64,000 nucleotides of DNA from Agromyces ramosus (lineage in GTDB: Bacteria > Actinomycetota > Actinomycetes > Actinomycetales > Microbacteriaceae): NCBI RefSeq assembly GCF_004216665.1, contig NZ_SGWY01000003.1:1-64000 (forward strand), given 5' to 3'. The notes under the pieces are model-generated. The model had not been told where the DNA came from. It searched no databases and worked only from the letters and a program-made list of their open reading frames with translations. Position numbers and translations under genes: made by a program. This document shows, one piece after another, positions 54,839 to 63,346 of the stretch (its first letter is position 1; the number at the start of each line of letters is the position of its first letter).

Positions 54839-56482
54839 ATGTCAGACGGCCCCCTCATCGTGCAGAGCGACCGCACCGTGCTCCTCGAGGTCGCGCACCC
54901 GCTCGCGGAGGACGCGCGGCACGACCTCGCGGTCTTCGCGGAGCTCGAGCGCGCACCCGAGCACGTGCACACCTACCGCATCACCCGGCTCGGACTGTGG
55001 AACGCACGGGCCGCCGGCCACGACGCCGAGGACATGCTCGGCACGCTCGAGCGGTACGCGAAGTTCCCGGTGCCGCAGACCGTCGCCGTCGACATGCGCG
55101 AGACCGTGGCACGCTACGGCCGGCTCGTCGTCGACCGCACCGACGACGGCGCGCTGCGCCTGCACTCCTCCGACATCGCCGTGCTCACCGAGGTCGCGAA
55201 TGCCAAGCGCATCGCACCCCTGCTCACGGAGCGCATCGACGACGACAGCTTCCTCGTGGCGGCGTGGGCGCGGGGCGCCCTCAAGCAGGAGCTCGTGAAG
55301 CTGGGCTGGCCGGCCGAGGACCTCGCCGGGTACACGCCCGGCACGCCGCATCCGATCGAGCTCGACCAGACGAGCTGGCACCTGCGCGACTACCAGCAGA
55401 AGGCCGTCGACAACTTCTTCGACGGCGGATCGGGCGTGGTCGTGCTGCCGTGCGGGGCCGGCAAGACGCTCGTGGGCGCCGGCGCGATGGCGACGGCGAA
55501 GACCACCACCCTCATCCTCGTGACGAACACCGTGTCGGCCAGGCAGTGGCGAGACGAACTGCTCAGGCGCACGAGCCTCACCGCCGAGGAGATCGGCGAG
55601 TACTCGGGGCAGGTGAAGGAGGTCAAGCCCGTCACCATCGCGACCTACCAGATCCTCACGGCGAAGCGGAAGGGCGAGTACGCCCACCTCGCACTGCTCG
55701 ACGCGCTCGACTGGGGCCTCGTGGTCTACGACGAGGTGCACCTGCTGCCGGCGCCCGTGTTCAAGCTCACCGCGGAGCTGCAGGCCCGCCGGCGGCTGGG
55801 GCTCACCGCCACGCTCGTGCGCGAGGACGGCCGCGAGGGCGACGTCTTCTCGCTGATCGGGCCCAAGCGCTTCGACGCGCCGTGGAAGGAGATCGAGGCG
55901 CAGGGCTTCATCTCCCCCGCGGCCTGCTTCGAGGTGCGCATCGACCTGCCGCAGTCCGAGCGGCTCACGTACGCGGCATCCGCCGACGACGAGCGCTACC
56001 GCCTCGCCGCGACCGCGCCTGCCAAGCTCGGCGTCGTGAAGGAGCTCGTGGCCAAGCACGCCGGCGAGCGCATCCTCGTGATCGGCCAGTACCTCGACCA
56101 GATCGACGAGCTGGCGGAGGCGCTCGGTGCGCCGCAGCTCACGGGTGCGACGCCCGTCGACGAGCGCGAGCGGCTCTTCCAGGAGTTCCGCGACGGCCGG
56201 ACACCGGTCCTGGTGGTGTCGAAGGTCGCGAACTTCTCCGTCGACCTGCCCGAGGCGACGGTCGCGATCCAGGTGTCGGGCTCGTTCGGCTCGCGGCAGG
56301 AGGAGGCGCAGCGCCTCGGACGACTCCTGCGGCCGAAGGAGTCGGGACTCTCGGCGAACTTCTACACGCTCGTGGCGCGCGACACCGTCGACCAGGACTT
56401 CGCGCAGAACCGGCAGCGCTTCCTCGCGGAGCAGGGCTACAGTTACACGATCCTCGACGCGCACGCGCTGGAAGCCGCCTGA
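54839..56482 (+). CDS. XPB-type DNA repair helicase (SF2)
   Basis: A 547-aa SF2 helicase of the XPB/Rad25 group, common in actinobacteria and archaea; 3'-5' translocation in nucleotide-excision-type repair is expected. N-terminal damage-recognition-like domain (20-165), Walker A LPCGAGKT (Lys209), DEVH (296-299), then the second RecA domain with QVSGSFGSRQEEAQRLGRLLRPK (motif VI). ATG 54839 is leaderless: TAGACT (54825-54830) ends 8 bases upstream. It is paired with the helicase-associated protein just upstream but has its own promoter. Confidence 0.92.
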   Translation: MSDGPLIVQSDRTVLLEVAHPLAEDARHDLAVFAELERAPEHVHTYRITRLGLWNARAAGHDAEDMLGTLERYAKFPVPQTVAVDMRETVARYGRLVVDRTDDGALRLHSSDIAVLTEVANAKRIAPLLTERIDDDSFLVAAWARGALKQELVKLGWPAEDLAGYTPGTPHPIELDQTSWHLRDYQQKAVDNFFDGGSGVVVLPCGAGKTLVGAGAMATAKTTTLILVTNTVSARQWRDELLRRTSLTAEEIGEYSGQVKEVKPVTIATYQILTAKRKGEYAHLALLDALDWGLVVYDEVHLLPAPVFKLTAELQARRRLGLTATLVREDGREGDVFSLIGPKRFDAPWKEIEAQGFISPAACFEVRIDLPQSERLTYAASADDERYRLAATAPAKLGVVKELVAKHAGERILVIGQYLDQIDELAEALGAPQLTGATPVDERERLFQEFRDGRTPVLVVSKVANFSVDLPEATVAIQVSGSFGSRQEEAQRLGRLLRPKESGLSANFYTLVARDTVDQDFAQNRQRFLAEQGYSYTILDAHALEAA

Positions 56483-56497
56483 TCGAAGGAATCCCCG

Positions 56498-57091
56498 ATG
56501 TCCCTCGTGGTCTGCGACATCTCCGTCTCGATGGACGGCTACGCCGCCGGGACGGGCCAGACCCGTGAGCTGCCGTTCGGGACCATCGCGCACGATCACC
56601 TCCACGACTGGATGTTCGAGCGACGGGACGAGAACGAGGCGGAGGTCGCCGCGATCCTCGACTCCGGCGCGTTCATCATGGGCCGCAACATGTTCGGCCC
56701 CGACCGCGGCGAATGGGACCTCGGGTGGACGGGCTGGTGGGGCGACGATCCGCACCACGCGCCCGTGTTCGTGCTCGCGCACCGCGAGCGCGACGACGTG
56801 CCGATGGAGGGCGGCACCACGTTCCACTTCGTCACCGACGGCATCCACGCGGCGCTCGAGCGGGCCCGGGCCGCGGCCGGCGGCCGCGCCGTCTCCGTCA
56901 TGGGCGGCACCGCGACGATCAACCAGTTCTTCACCGCCGGGCTCATCGACGAGCTGCGCGTGCACGTCACCCCGACGATCATCGGCGCGCGCGAGCGGCT
57001 CTTCGACAGCGTCCCTCCGCAGGCGTTCACGCAGGTCTCGTCGCGCGGCACCTCGCTCGTGACCCACATCGCCTACCGCCCCGAGCGGTAG
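56498..57091 (+). CDS. Dihydrofolate-reductase-like (RibD C-terminal fold) protein
   Basis: A 197-aa DHFR-family protein: VVCDISVSMDGYAAGTGQTRELPFG, GAFIMGRNMFGPDRGEW, VSVMGGTATINQFFTAGLIDELRVHVTPTIIGARERLFD. These stand-alone homologues bind NADPH and reduce unknown substrates; they are not the essential folate DHFR. ATG 56498 lies 15 bases after the XPB helicase stop, with GAAGGAAT upstream, so the two are likely cotranscribed. Convergent with the RibD-like reductase gene. Confidence 0.87.
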   Translation: MSLVVCDISVSMDGYAAGTGQTRELPFGTIAHDHLHDWMFERRDENEAEVAAILDSGAFIMGRNMFGPDRGEWDLGWTGWWGDDPHHAPVFVLAHRERDDVPMEGGTTFHFVTDGIHAALERARAAAGGRAVSVMGGTATINQFFTAGLIDELRVHVTPTIIGARERLFDSVPPQAFTQVSSRGTSLVTHIAYRPER

Positions 57092-57100
57092 GGGCGGCGC

Positions 57101-57829
57101 CTACGAGCGGCGTGCCGACGCCCGCGCGTAGCGCAGCAGGAGCAGGTCGCCCGCGGGGATCGCGTGCACGAGGCGCATCCGCCGTTCGACCTCGGGTGCG
57201 CCGCGCACGATGCGGCCGGCCTCGCCGGCGACGAGCAGGGGGCTCAGGCTCAGGCAGAGCTCGTCGACCAGATCGGCATCGATGAGCGAGCCGAACAGGT
57301 GCGGACCGCCCTCGCAGAGCACCTGCGGCAGCCCGAGGCCGGCGAACGCACCGACCATCGCACGCAGGTCGACCACGTCGTCGCCGCAGACGAGCACGTC
57401 GGCGACCTCGGCGAGCGCCGCGCGTCGATCCGACGGCGCCGACGCGCGCGTCACCACGAGCGGCCGCTCCGTGGCGGGCGCGAAGAACGGATGCTCCGGG
57501 CTCAGGTCGAGCCGCGACGAGACCACCGCGACCCGGGGCTGCCCGGGCCGGCCCTGCTCGCGCCGCCACGCGGCATCCGCATCGTCGACCCGCAACCCCC
57601 CGTAGCCCTCGATGCGCACCGTGCCCGCGCCGACGAGCACCACGTCGGCGAGGGACCGCAGCACCTGCATCGCCAGCCGGTCGCTCTCGTCGCCGAGCCC
57701 GCCGCTCCGCCCCTCCAGCGTGACCGCGCCGTCGAGGCTCATCACGAAGTTCATCCGCACGCGAGGCGTCGTGCGGTCCACGATGGCATACGCCTCGAGC
57801 AGCTCCTCGCGGTCGACGGGCGCGGTCAT
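57101..57829 (-). CDS. Pyrimidine reductase-family protein (RibD C-terminal domain)
   Basis: A 242-aa reductase homologous to the C-terminal domain of RibD: RVRMNFVMSLDGAVTLEGRSGGLG, VLVGAGTVRIEGYGG, QVLCEGGPHLFGSLIDADLVDELCLSLSPLLV. RibD reductases use NADPH on the riboflavin precursor; stand-alone actinobacterial members are associated with folate synthesis or of unknown substrate. ATG 57829 overlaps the folP stop by 3 bases (ATGA), so it is translationally coupled to dihydropteroate synthase, supporting a folate-related role. Confidence 0.87.
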   Translation of the reverse strand: MTAPVDREELLEAYAIVDRTTPRVRMNFVMSLDGAVTLEGRSGGLGDESDRLAMQVLRSLADVVLVGAGTVRIEGYGGLRVDDADAAWRREQGRPGQPRVAVVSSRLDLSPEHPFFAPATERPLVVTRASAPSDRRAALAEVADVLVCGDDVVDLRAMVGAFAGLGLPQVLCEGGPHLFGSLIDADLVDELCLSLSPLLVAGEAGRIVRGAPEVERRMRLVHAIPAGDLLLLRYARASARRS

Positions 57830-58701
57830 CGGTTGTGCTCCAGGTACGCGGGCTCGCGCCAGCCCTCGATCGCCTCGACCATGCGCATCGCATCCACGGT
57901 CTCGCGCACGTTGTGGACGCGCACGATGCGCGCGCCCTGCAGCACGCAGTACACGGCGGCCGCGATCGACCCCTCCACGCGCTGCTCTCGCGGGCGGCCG
58001 AGGCTCTCGCCCACGAAGTCCTTGTTCGAGAGCGCGACGAGCGTGGGGTAGCCGAGCGCCGTCACCTCGCGCAGGCGCCGGGTGAGCTCGAGCGAGTGCA
58101 GGGTGTGCTTGTTGAGGTCGTGGCCGGGGTCGACCACGATGCGGTCGGATGCCACTCCCCGCGACTCGGCCAGGGCGACGCGCTCCCGCAGGAACGCGAC
58201 GACCTCGTCGACGACGTCGGCGTACCGCGGCGACGGGTAGGGCGTGCGCGGCGCGGCGAGGCTGTGCGTGACGATCACCGTCGCCCCCGTCTCGGCGACC
58301 ACATCGGCCATCGCGGGGTCCTGGAGCCCGGTGGTGTCGTTCACGACGTGCGCCCCGGCACCGATCGCCGCGCGAGCGACGTCGGGTTGGAAGGTGTCGA
58401 CCGAGATCACCGCGCCCGAGCCGGTGAGCGCGGCGATGACGGGCACCACCCGGTCGATCTCCTCGGCGACGGGGATCTCGGGACCCGGCGCGAACTTCGC
58501 GCCGCCCACGTCGATCCAGTCGGCGCCCTCGCCGATCGCCCGTTCGGCGGCGGCGACGGCGGCGTCCAGCGAGTCGGTGCGGCCCCGGTCGTAGAACGAG
58601 TCGGGCGTGCGGTTCACGATCGCCATCACGGCGACCTGGCGGGAGAAGTCGAACTCCCGGGGGCCGATGCGGCGGACCGCGGCGCCGTGGGGCAGGCTCA
58701 C
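57826..58701 (-). CDS. folP: Dihydropteroate synthase
   Basis: A 291-aa TIM-barrel enzyme condensing 6-hydroxymethyl-dihydropterin pyrophosphate with p-aminobenzoate; the sulfonamide target. Motifs: VAVMAIVNRTPDSFYDRG, WIDVGGAKFAPG, ISVDTFQPDVARAAI, HVVNDTTGLQDP, IVVDPGHDLNKHTLHSLEL. The third motif reads DVGGAKF instead of the usual DVGGEST, a difference seen in the FolP2-like actinobacterial subgroup, some members of which lack synthase activity. GTG 58701 overlaps the upstream stop (GTGA). Middle gene of a coupled three-gene operon. Confidence 0.85.
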   Translation of the reverse strand: MSLPHGAAVRRIGPREFDFSRQVAVMAIVNRTPDSFYDRGRTDSLDAAVAAAERAIGEGADWIDVGGAKFAPGPEIPVAEEIDRVVPVIAALTGSGAVISVDTFQPDVARAAIGAGAHVVNDTTGLQDPAMADVVAETGATVIVTHSLAAPRTPYPSPRYADVVDEVVAFLRERVALAESRGVASDRIVVDPGHDLNKHTLHSLELTRRLREVTALGYPTLVALSNKDFVGESLGRPREQRVEGSIAAAVYCVLQGARIVRVHNVRETVDAMRMVEAIEGWREPAYLEHNR

Positions 58702-59966
58702 GCGACGTCCCCGGCGAGCGCGTCGAGCGGCACGCCCGGGTCGGCGAGCTCCTCGCGGGAAACGATGCGCTCGGAGCGGATGAGCCGCTGCACGGTCTCG
58801 TTCACGTCCCACACGTTGATGTTCATCCCGGCGACCACTCGGCCGTCGGCGAGCCAGAACGCGACGCACTCGCGAGCCGCGAGGTCGCCGCGCACCACGA
58901 GCTCGGCGCCGGCGGCGAGCTCGCCGTAGCCCGAGTACTCCATGCCGAGGTCGTACTGGTCGGTGAAGAAGTAGGGGATGTCGTCGTAGACGACCGTCTC
59001 GCCCGCGATGGCGCGACCCGCGAGCGCCCCGCCGTTCAGCGCGTTCGCCCAGTGGTCGACGCGCAGCCAGTGGCCGAGGCGGGGGTTGAACGACTTCGCG
59101 ACGTCGCCGGCCGCGTAGATGTCGTCGGCGCTCGTGCCGAACGCGGCATCCGTCACGATGCCGTCGTCGACGGTGAGCCCGGCGGATGCCGCGAGCTCGA
59201 CGTTCGGCGTCGCCCCGATGCCGAACAGCACCAGATCGGCGGGCACCTCCTCGCCCGTGCCGAGCACCACGCCGGCGACCCGGCCCTGCTCGCCGCTGAG
59301 CGCCGAGATCCCGGTTCCCGTGCGCACGGTGACCCCGTGCTCCTCGTGCATGCGCTGGAACAACCCTCCGAGCTCGGGCCCGATCGCCGCAGCGAGCGGG
59401 ACCTCGCCGCGCACCAGCACGGTCACCTCGTTGCCGTACTCGCGAGCGGCGGCCGCCGCCTCGAGGCCGATCCAGCCGCCGCCGACCACGACGACCCGGC
59501 GATCGCCGGCGCGGAACGCGGTTCGCAGCCGGGTGGAGTCGGGCAGGCGGCGGAGCGTGTGCACGTCGCGGAGTCCGGCGCCCGGGCCGTCGAATCGGCG
59601 TGGCGACGAGCCGGTGGCGAGCAGCAGGCGGTCGTAGCGCAGGACTTCGCCCGCGGCATCCGCCCCGCTCGTGCTGCCGCTCGTGCTGACGGTGTGCGCC
59701 GAGGGGTCGATGGCGGTAGCGCGCACGCCGCGTCGCACGTCGACGTCGTGGTCGCGGTACCAGGCGGCGTCGTGGGGATAGACCACGCTCGCGGCATCGG
59801 CGCCGGTCAGGTACCCCTTCGAGAGCGGAGGACGCTCGTACGGCAGCCGGCGCTCCTCTGCGAGCACGACGACCTCGCCGTCGAAACCCGCCTGGCGGAG
59901 CGACTCGGCGGCCCGCGCCGTCGTGAGCCCACCGCCGATGAGGAGCACCCGTTCGCGTGACGCCAT
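58698..59966 (-). CDS. FAD-dependent NAD(P) oxidoreductase (ferredoxin/rubredoxin reductase-like)
   Basis: A 422-aa flavoprotein with an FAD loop (VLLIGGGLTTARAAESLRQ), an NAD(P)H loop (VVVVGGGWIGLEAAAAAREYG, about residues 145-165) and the FAD-binding DIYAAGDVAKSFNP segment. The C-terminal domain (from about 320) includes FFTDQYDLGMEYSGYGELA. Such enzymes pass electrons from NAD(P)H to ferredoxin or to a P450/dioxygenase. ATG 59966 is the family start. First gene of a coupled operon with folP and the RibD-like reductase; the reason for the link is unknown. Confidence 0.88.
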   Translation of the reverse strand: MASRERVLLIGGGLTTARAAESLRQAGFDGEVVVLAEERRLPYERPPLSKGYLTGADAASVVYPHDAAWYRDHDVDVRRGVRATAIDPSAHTVSTSGSTSGADAAGEVLRYDRLLLATGSSPRRFDGPGAGLRDVHTLRRLPDSTRLRTAFRAGDRRVVVVGGGWIGLEAAAAAREYGNEVTVLVRGEVPLAAAIGPELGGLFQRMHEEHGVTVRTGTGISALSGEQGRVAGVVLGTGEEVPADLVLFGIGATPNVELAASAGLTVDDGIVTDAAFGTSADDIYAAGDVAKSFNPRLGHWLRVDHWANALNGGALAGRAIAGETVVYDDIPYFFTDQYDLGMEYSGYGELAAGAELVVRGDLAARECVAFWLADGRVVAGMNINVWDVNETVQRLIRSERIVSREELADPGVPLDALAGDVA

Positions 59967-60053
59967 GTCCCCAGTGTTCCACCGGCCGGGCGGATTCGGC
60001 GACCCTCGAAGAATGTTCAGGAAAGTTCCAGCCGATGCGCAGAGAATGTCCAC

Positions 60054-60746
60054 ATGAGCGATGGACCACGCATTCTCATCGTCGACGACGAGCCCAACAT
60101 CCGCGACCTCCTGACGACGAGCCTCCGGTTCGCCGGCTTCGCCGTACGTGCCGTCGGCAACGGCGCCCAGACCATCTCGGCCGTGCTCGAGGAGGAGCCC
60201 GACCTCATCATCCTCGACGTCATGCTGCCCGACATGAACGGGTTCGGCGTGACCAAGCGCCTGCGCTCCGCGGGCTACACGGCGCCGATCCTGTTCCTCA
60301 CCGCGAAGGACGACACCGAGGACAAGATCACCGGCCTGACGGTGGGCGGCGACGACTACGTCACGAAGCCGTTCAGCCTCGACGAGATCGTCGCGCGCAT
60401 CAAGGCGATCCTGCGCCGCACGATGCACGCCGAGGAGGACGCGGTGATCCGCACCGGCGAGCTCACCATGGACCAGGACACCCACGAGGTGCTGGTCGGC
60501 GACGTGCCCGTCGAGCTCTCCCCCACCGAGTTCAAGCTGCTCCGCTACCTCATGCTCAACCCGAACCGGGTGCTGTCGAAGGCGCAGATCCTCGACCATG
60601 TCTGGGAGTACGACTTCAACGGCGACGCGGGCATCGTCGAGAGCTACATCTCCTACCTGCGGCGCAAGCTCGACCAGCACTCCACCGAGCCGCTCATCCA
60701 GACCAAGCGAGGATTCGGGTACATGCTGAAGTCCTCCAAGCCCTGA
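60054..60746 (+). CDS. OmpR-family response regulator
   Basis: A 230-aa response regulator: receiver domain with acidic pocket Asp11-Asp12, phospho-acceptor Asp55 (LIILDVMLPD), Thr/Lys switch residues (FLTAKDD, VTKPFS) and a C-terminal OmpR-type winged helix (ELSPTEFKLLRYLMLNPNRVLSKAQILDHVWEYDF). ATG 60054 is leaderless: GAGAAT (60042-60047) ends 6 bases upstream. It forms a two-component system with the histidine kinase 31 bases downstream; similar to actinobacterial TcrA/MprA-type regulators. Signal unknown. Confidence 0.93.
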   Translation: MSDGPRILIVDDEPNIRDLLTTSLRFAGFAVRAVGNGAQTISAVLEEEPDLIILDVMLPDMNGFGVTKRLRSAGYTAPILFLTAKDDTEDKITGLTVGGDDYVTKPFSLDEIVARIKAILRRTMHAEEDAVIRTGELTMDQDTHEVLVGDVPVELSPTEFKLLRYLMLNPNRVLSKAQILDHVWEYDFNGDAGIVESYISYLRRKLDQHSTEPLIQTKRGFGYMLKSSKP

Positions 60747-60777
60747 CTCAGGCTTCGCCGCCTAGACTCGCCCCGCG

Positions 60778-62637
60778 ATGCATCAGACGATTTCCGAGCG
60801 GTGGAACCGCATCTCCCTGCGCACCAAGATCACGGGCGTGACGGTGCTGATGCTGACCCTCGGGCTCCTCGTCTCCGGCATCGGAACGGCGGCGATGCTG
60901 CGGTCGTACGTCGAGGACCAGATGGCGGCGCGGCTCGACACGATCGCGAGCGGGAACCTCGGCCGGTACTTCATGGACGAGGGCGAGGAGCCGGGGCCGC
61001 AGGCCGACCTGGACGACCTCACCTTCACCTCGTCCGATGAAGTGTTCGTGGCGGTCTACGACGCCGAGACCGGCCAGTTCGTCAAGCACAACTGGCAGGG
61101 GCGCAACTCGGCCACGTTCCCACGGTTCCCCGAGGTCGTGACGCAGGCGGACGTCAACTCCCGCAACTCGCAGACGGGCGGCAAGTACGCCGTCTACCAG
61201 CTCCCCGACGCCGACGGACAGTACACGTTCCGGGCGGTGAGCGCGCTCCTGACCGCCGATCAGCACGGCAACTACGCGCCCATCGTCATCGCGATCTCGT
61301 CGAAGGACACCGAGCGCCTGCTCGCCGTGTACCTCACGATCTTCCTCGGCTTCGGCCTCGGCGTCGTGCTCGTGGGCGCCCTCCTCACCCGCATGCTCGT
61401 GACCACCACGTTCACGCCGCTGCGCGAGGTCGAGCGCACCGCCGCCGCGATCGCCGACGGCGACTTCAGCCAGCGCCTCGGCGGCGCGACGCCGAACACC
61501 GAGGTGGGCCGGCTCAACCGCTCGCTCAACACAATGCTCAACCGCATCGACCGGGCGTTCCGCGATCGCGCCCGCACCATCGAGCAGATGCGCCGCTTCG
61601 TGGGCGACGCGTCCCACGAGCTCCGCACCCCGCTCGTCTCGGTGCGCGGCTACGCCGAGCTCTACCGCATGGGCGCCCTCCAGTCGCCCGACGAGGTCGC
61701 GCAGGCCATGGACCGCATCGAGAAGGAGGCGATCCGCATGGGCGGCCTGGTCGAGGACCTCCTCGCCCTCGCCCGGCTCGACGAGGCCAAGCCGCTCGAG
61801 CTGGCCGAGGTCGACCTCGTGCCGCTGGCCCGCGACGCGGCGCTCGATGCGATGGCCGCCAACCCCGGGCGGACCGTCACCGTGATCGCGCCCGAGGAGC
61901 TCGGGAGCACGGATGCCACGGGCAGCCCATCGCCCGACCTCGAGGTCGATCTCGAGGCCGACCGGCCGGTGACCGGCGCGATCTCCTTCGCCGGCGCCAC
62001 GCTCGCGCGGCTGCGCGGACGTCGCCCGCGCGGCGAGGCGTCGGGCGCGGGTGCGCCGCGGCGCGGCTCGGGCCAGCGGTCGGGCGCCGCGACATCCGGT
62101 GCCCCGAAGCGCGGCCAGTCGGCTCGATCCCGGGTCTCGGCCGCCGACCTCGCCGCCACCGCGGTCGCCGACGACGACACGTCGACGGCGGACACCGCCG
62201 ATGCGCTCACGCCGGGCGCCACGGTGATCGCGCCGGTCCGGCGCGCCGTGGTGCTCGCCGAGGAGAACAAGATCCGCCAGGTCATCACGAACCTGATGGC
62301 GAACGCGATCCGGTTCACGTCGGACGACAGCCCGATCGACATCCGCGTGTCGATCGACGACCCGTCCGAGCGGGCCATGATCGAGGTCGTCGACCACGGC
62401 GAGGGCATTCCGCCCCAGATCCGAGAGAAGATCTTCCAGCGCTTCTGGCGCGCCGACACCTCGCGCACGCGCGAGACGGGGGGCTCCGGACTCGGCCTCG
62501 CGATCGTCTCGTCGATCGTCGCGGCCCACAACGGCGTCGTGGACGTCGTGGAGACGCCCGGAGGCGGAGCCACCTTCCGCGTCTCCCTGCCGCTCGCCGG
62601 ATCGGCCGCCGCGCCGCAGCGCGTCATGCAGGGCTGA
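60778..62637 (+). CDS. Sensor histidine kinase with a long insertion in the ATPase domain
   Basis: A 619-aa membrane kinase: TM1 (about 20-42), extracytoplasmic sensor (45-175), TM2 (180-205), HAMP (206-260), dimerisation/phospho-acceptor domain with His280 (GDASHELRTPL), then HATPase with N-box (ENKIRQVITNLMANAIRFT, Asn505/Asn509), G1 VDHGEGI, F box and G2 GGSGLGLAIV. About 115 disordered residues (roughly 373-488; Arg, Gly, Ala, Thr, Asp) interrupt the ATPase domain between its first strand (RTVTVIAPE) and the N-box. ATG 60778: TAGACT (60763-60768) ends 9 bases upstream, so it may have its own leaderless promoter. It pairs with the upstream regulator. Confidence 0.92.
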   Translation: MHQTISERWNRISLRTKITGVTVLMLTLGLLVSGIGTAAMLRSYVEDQMAARLDTIASGNLGRYFMDEGEEPGPQADLDDLTFTSSDEVFVAVYDAETGQFVKHNWQGRNSATFPRFPEVVTQADVNSRNSQTGGKYAVYQLPDADGQYTFRAVSALLTADQHGNYAPIVIAISSKDTERLLAVYLTIFLGFGLGVVLVGALLTRMLVTTTFTPLREVERTAAAIADGDFSQRLGGATPNTEVGRLNRSLNTMLNRIDRAFRDRARTIEQMRRFVGDASHELRTPLVSVRGYAELYRMGALQSPDEVAQAMDRIEKEAIRMGGLVEDLLALARLDEAKPLELAEVDLVPLARDAALDAMAANPGRTVTVIAPEELGSTDATGSPSPDLEVDLEADRPVTGAISFAGATLARLRGRRPRGEASGAGAPRRGSGQRSGAATSGAPKRGQSARSRVSAADLAATAVADDDTSTADTADALTPGATVIAPVRRAVVLAEENKIRQVITNLMANAIRFTSDDSPIDIRVSIDDPSERAMIEVVDHGEGIPPQIREKIFQRFWRADTSRTRETGGSGLGLAIVSSIVAAHNGVVDVVETPGGGATFRVSLPLAGSAAAPQRVMQG

Positions 62638-62765
62638 CCCACCCACCGCGACTCGTCCTCACCAGCGGGCGCCGGGGGAACGCCGTGCGCCGTGCGAGCG
62701 CGAACGCGGGGTCGGCGACCGGTGGAGCCGTATCGTGACCCTCGTATCGAGCGAAGGGACCTCAC

Positions 62766-63056
62766 ATGACCACCTACCACGTCGACGCCGCGCAGGTGTC
62801 CGCCGCCACCCAGACCGTGCAGGGCACGATCGGCCGCATCCAGGCCGAGGTCGCGTCCCTGCTCGGGCAGCTCACCGGGCTCCAGTCGTCGTGGTCGGGT
62901 CACGCCGCCACGGCGTTCCAGGGTGCCGTGGCCGACTGGCGCGCGACGCAACTGCACGTCGAGCAGAGCCTCGCCCAGCTCAACCACGCGCTCGGCATCG
63001 CCGCGACGCAGTACGCCGAGGCCGAGCAGGCCAATGCGCGGCTCTTCCTGCGCTGA
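62766..63056 (+). CDS. WXG100-family (ESAT-6-like) protein
   Basis: A 96-aa helical-hairpin protein with the WXG motif (Trp43-Ser-Gly45 in SSWSGHAATAF) between two amphipathic helices. It has no signal peptide; such proteins are secreted as dimers by type VII (ESX/Yuk-like) systems. ATG 62766 follows AGCGAAGGGA. No EccC/YukB ATPase, partner WXG100 gene or LXG toxin is visible in the window, so it is orphan here, though it is at the edge and partners could lie beyond. A decayed IS481-type fragment begins right after its stop. Confidence 0.9.
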   Translation: MTTYHVDAAQVSAATQTVQGTIGRIQAEVASLLGQLTGLQSSWSGHAATAFQGAVADWRATQLHVEQSLAQLNHALGIAATQYAEAEQANARLFLR

Positions 63057-63167
63057 TGTGGTGCCCAGTGACGCTGGTTGAGCTGCGACCTGTCGAGAGA
63101 CGGGTGAGGACCTCCCGGTCGGGAGTGGAGCTGTCTCGTTCCCGGACTCGAGACCAGCGAGGTCTTC

Positions 63168-63346
63168 GTGACCCACGCTGATGCTGCGTTGACACTCCGC
63201 CAACGGCTCCGGCTCCCGCAGGAAGTCGTCGACCACGAGTGGACGATGGCCGCAGCCGCGAGCGACTTCCCGGGTGTCGTGGCGAACCGCGGAACGCTGG
63301 GCGCGTCGCTACGTCGAGATGGGCGAGGCAGGCATCAGGCGGCCGC
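63168..63346 (+). pseudogene. IS481-family transposase remnant (N-terminal fragment, frameshifted)
   Basis: GTG 63168 opens VTHADAALTLRQRLRLPQEVVDHEWTMAAAASDF, the N-terminal helix-turn-helix of IS481-type transposases. After a single-base shift near 63281 the homology goes on in another frame as SWRTAERWARRYVEMGEAGIRRP, then stops near 63346 where the next gene's 3' end begins. The DDE catalytic domain and right end are missing. Sequence from about 63058 to 63167 probably belongs to the left end of the element. The remnant lies between the WXG100 gene and a truncated gene. Confidence 0.75.
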
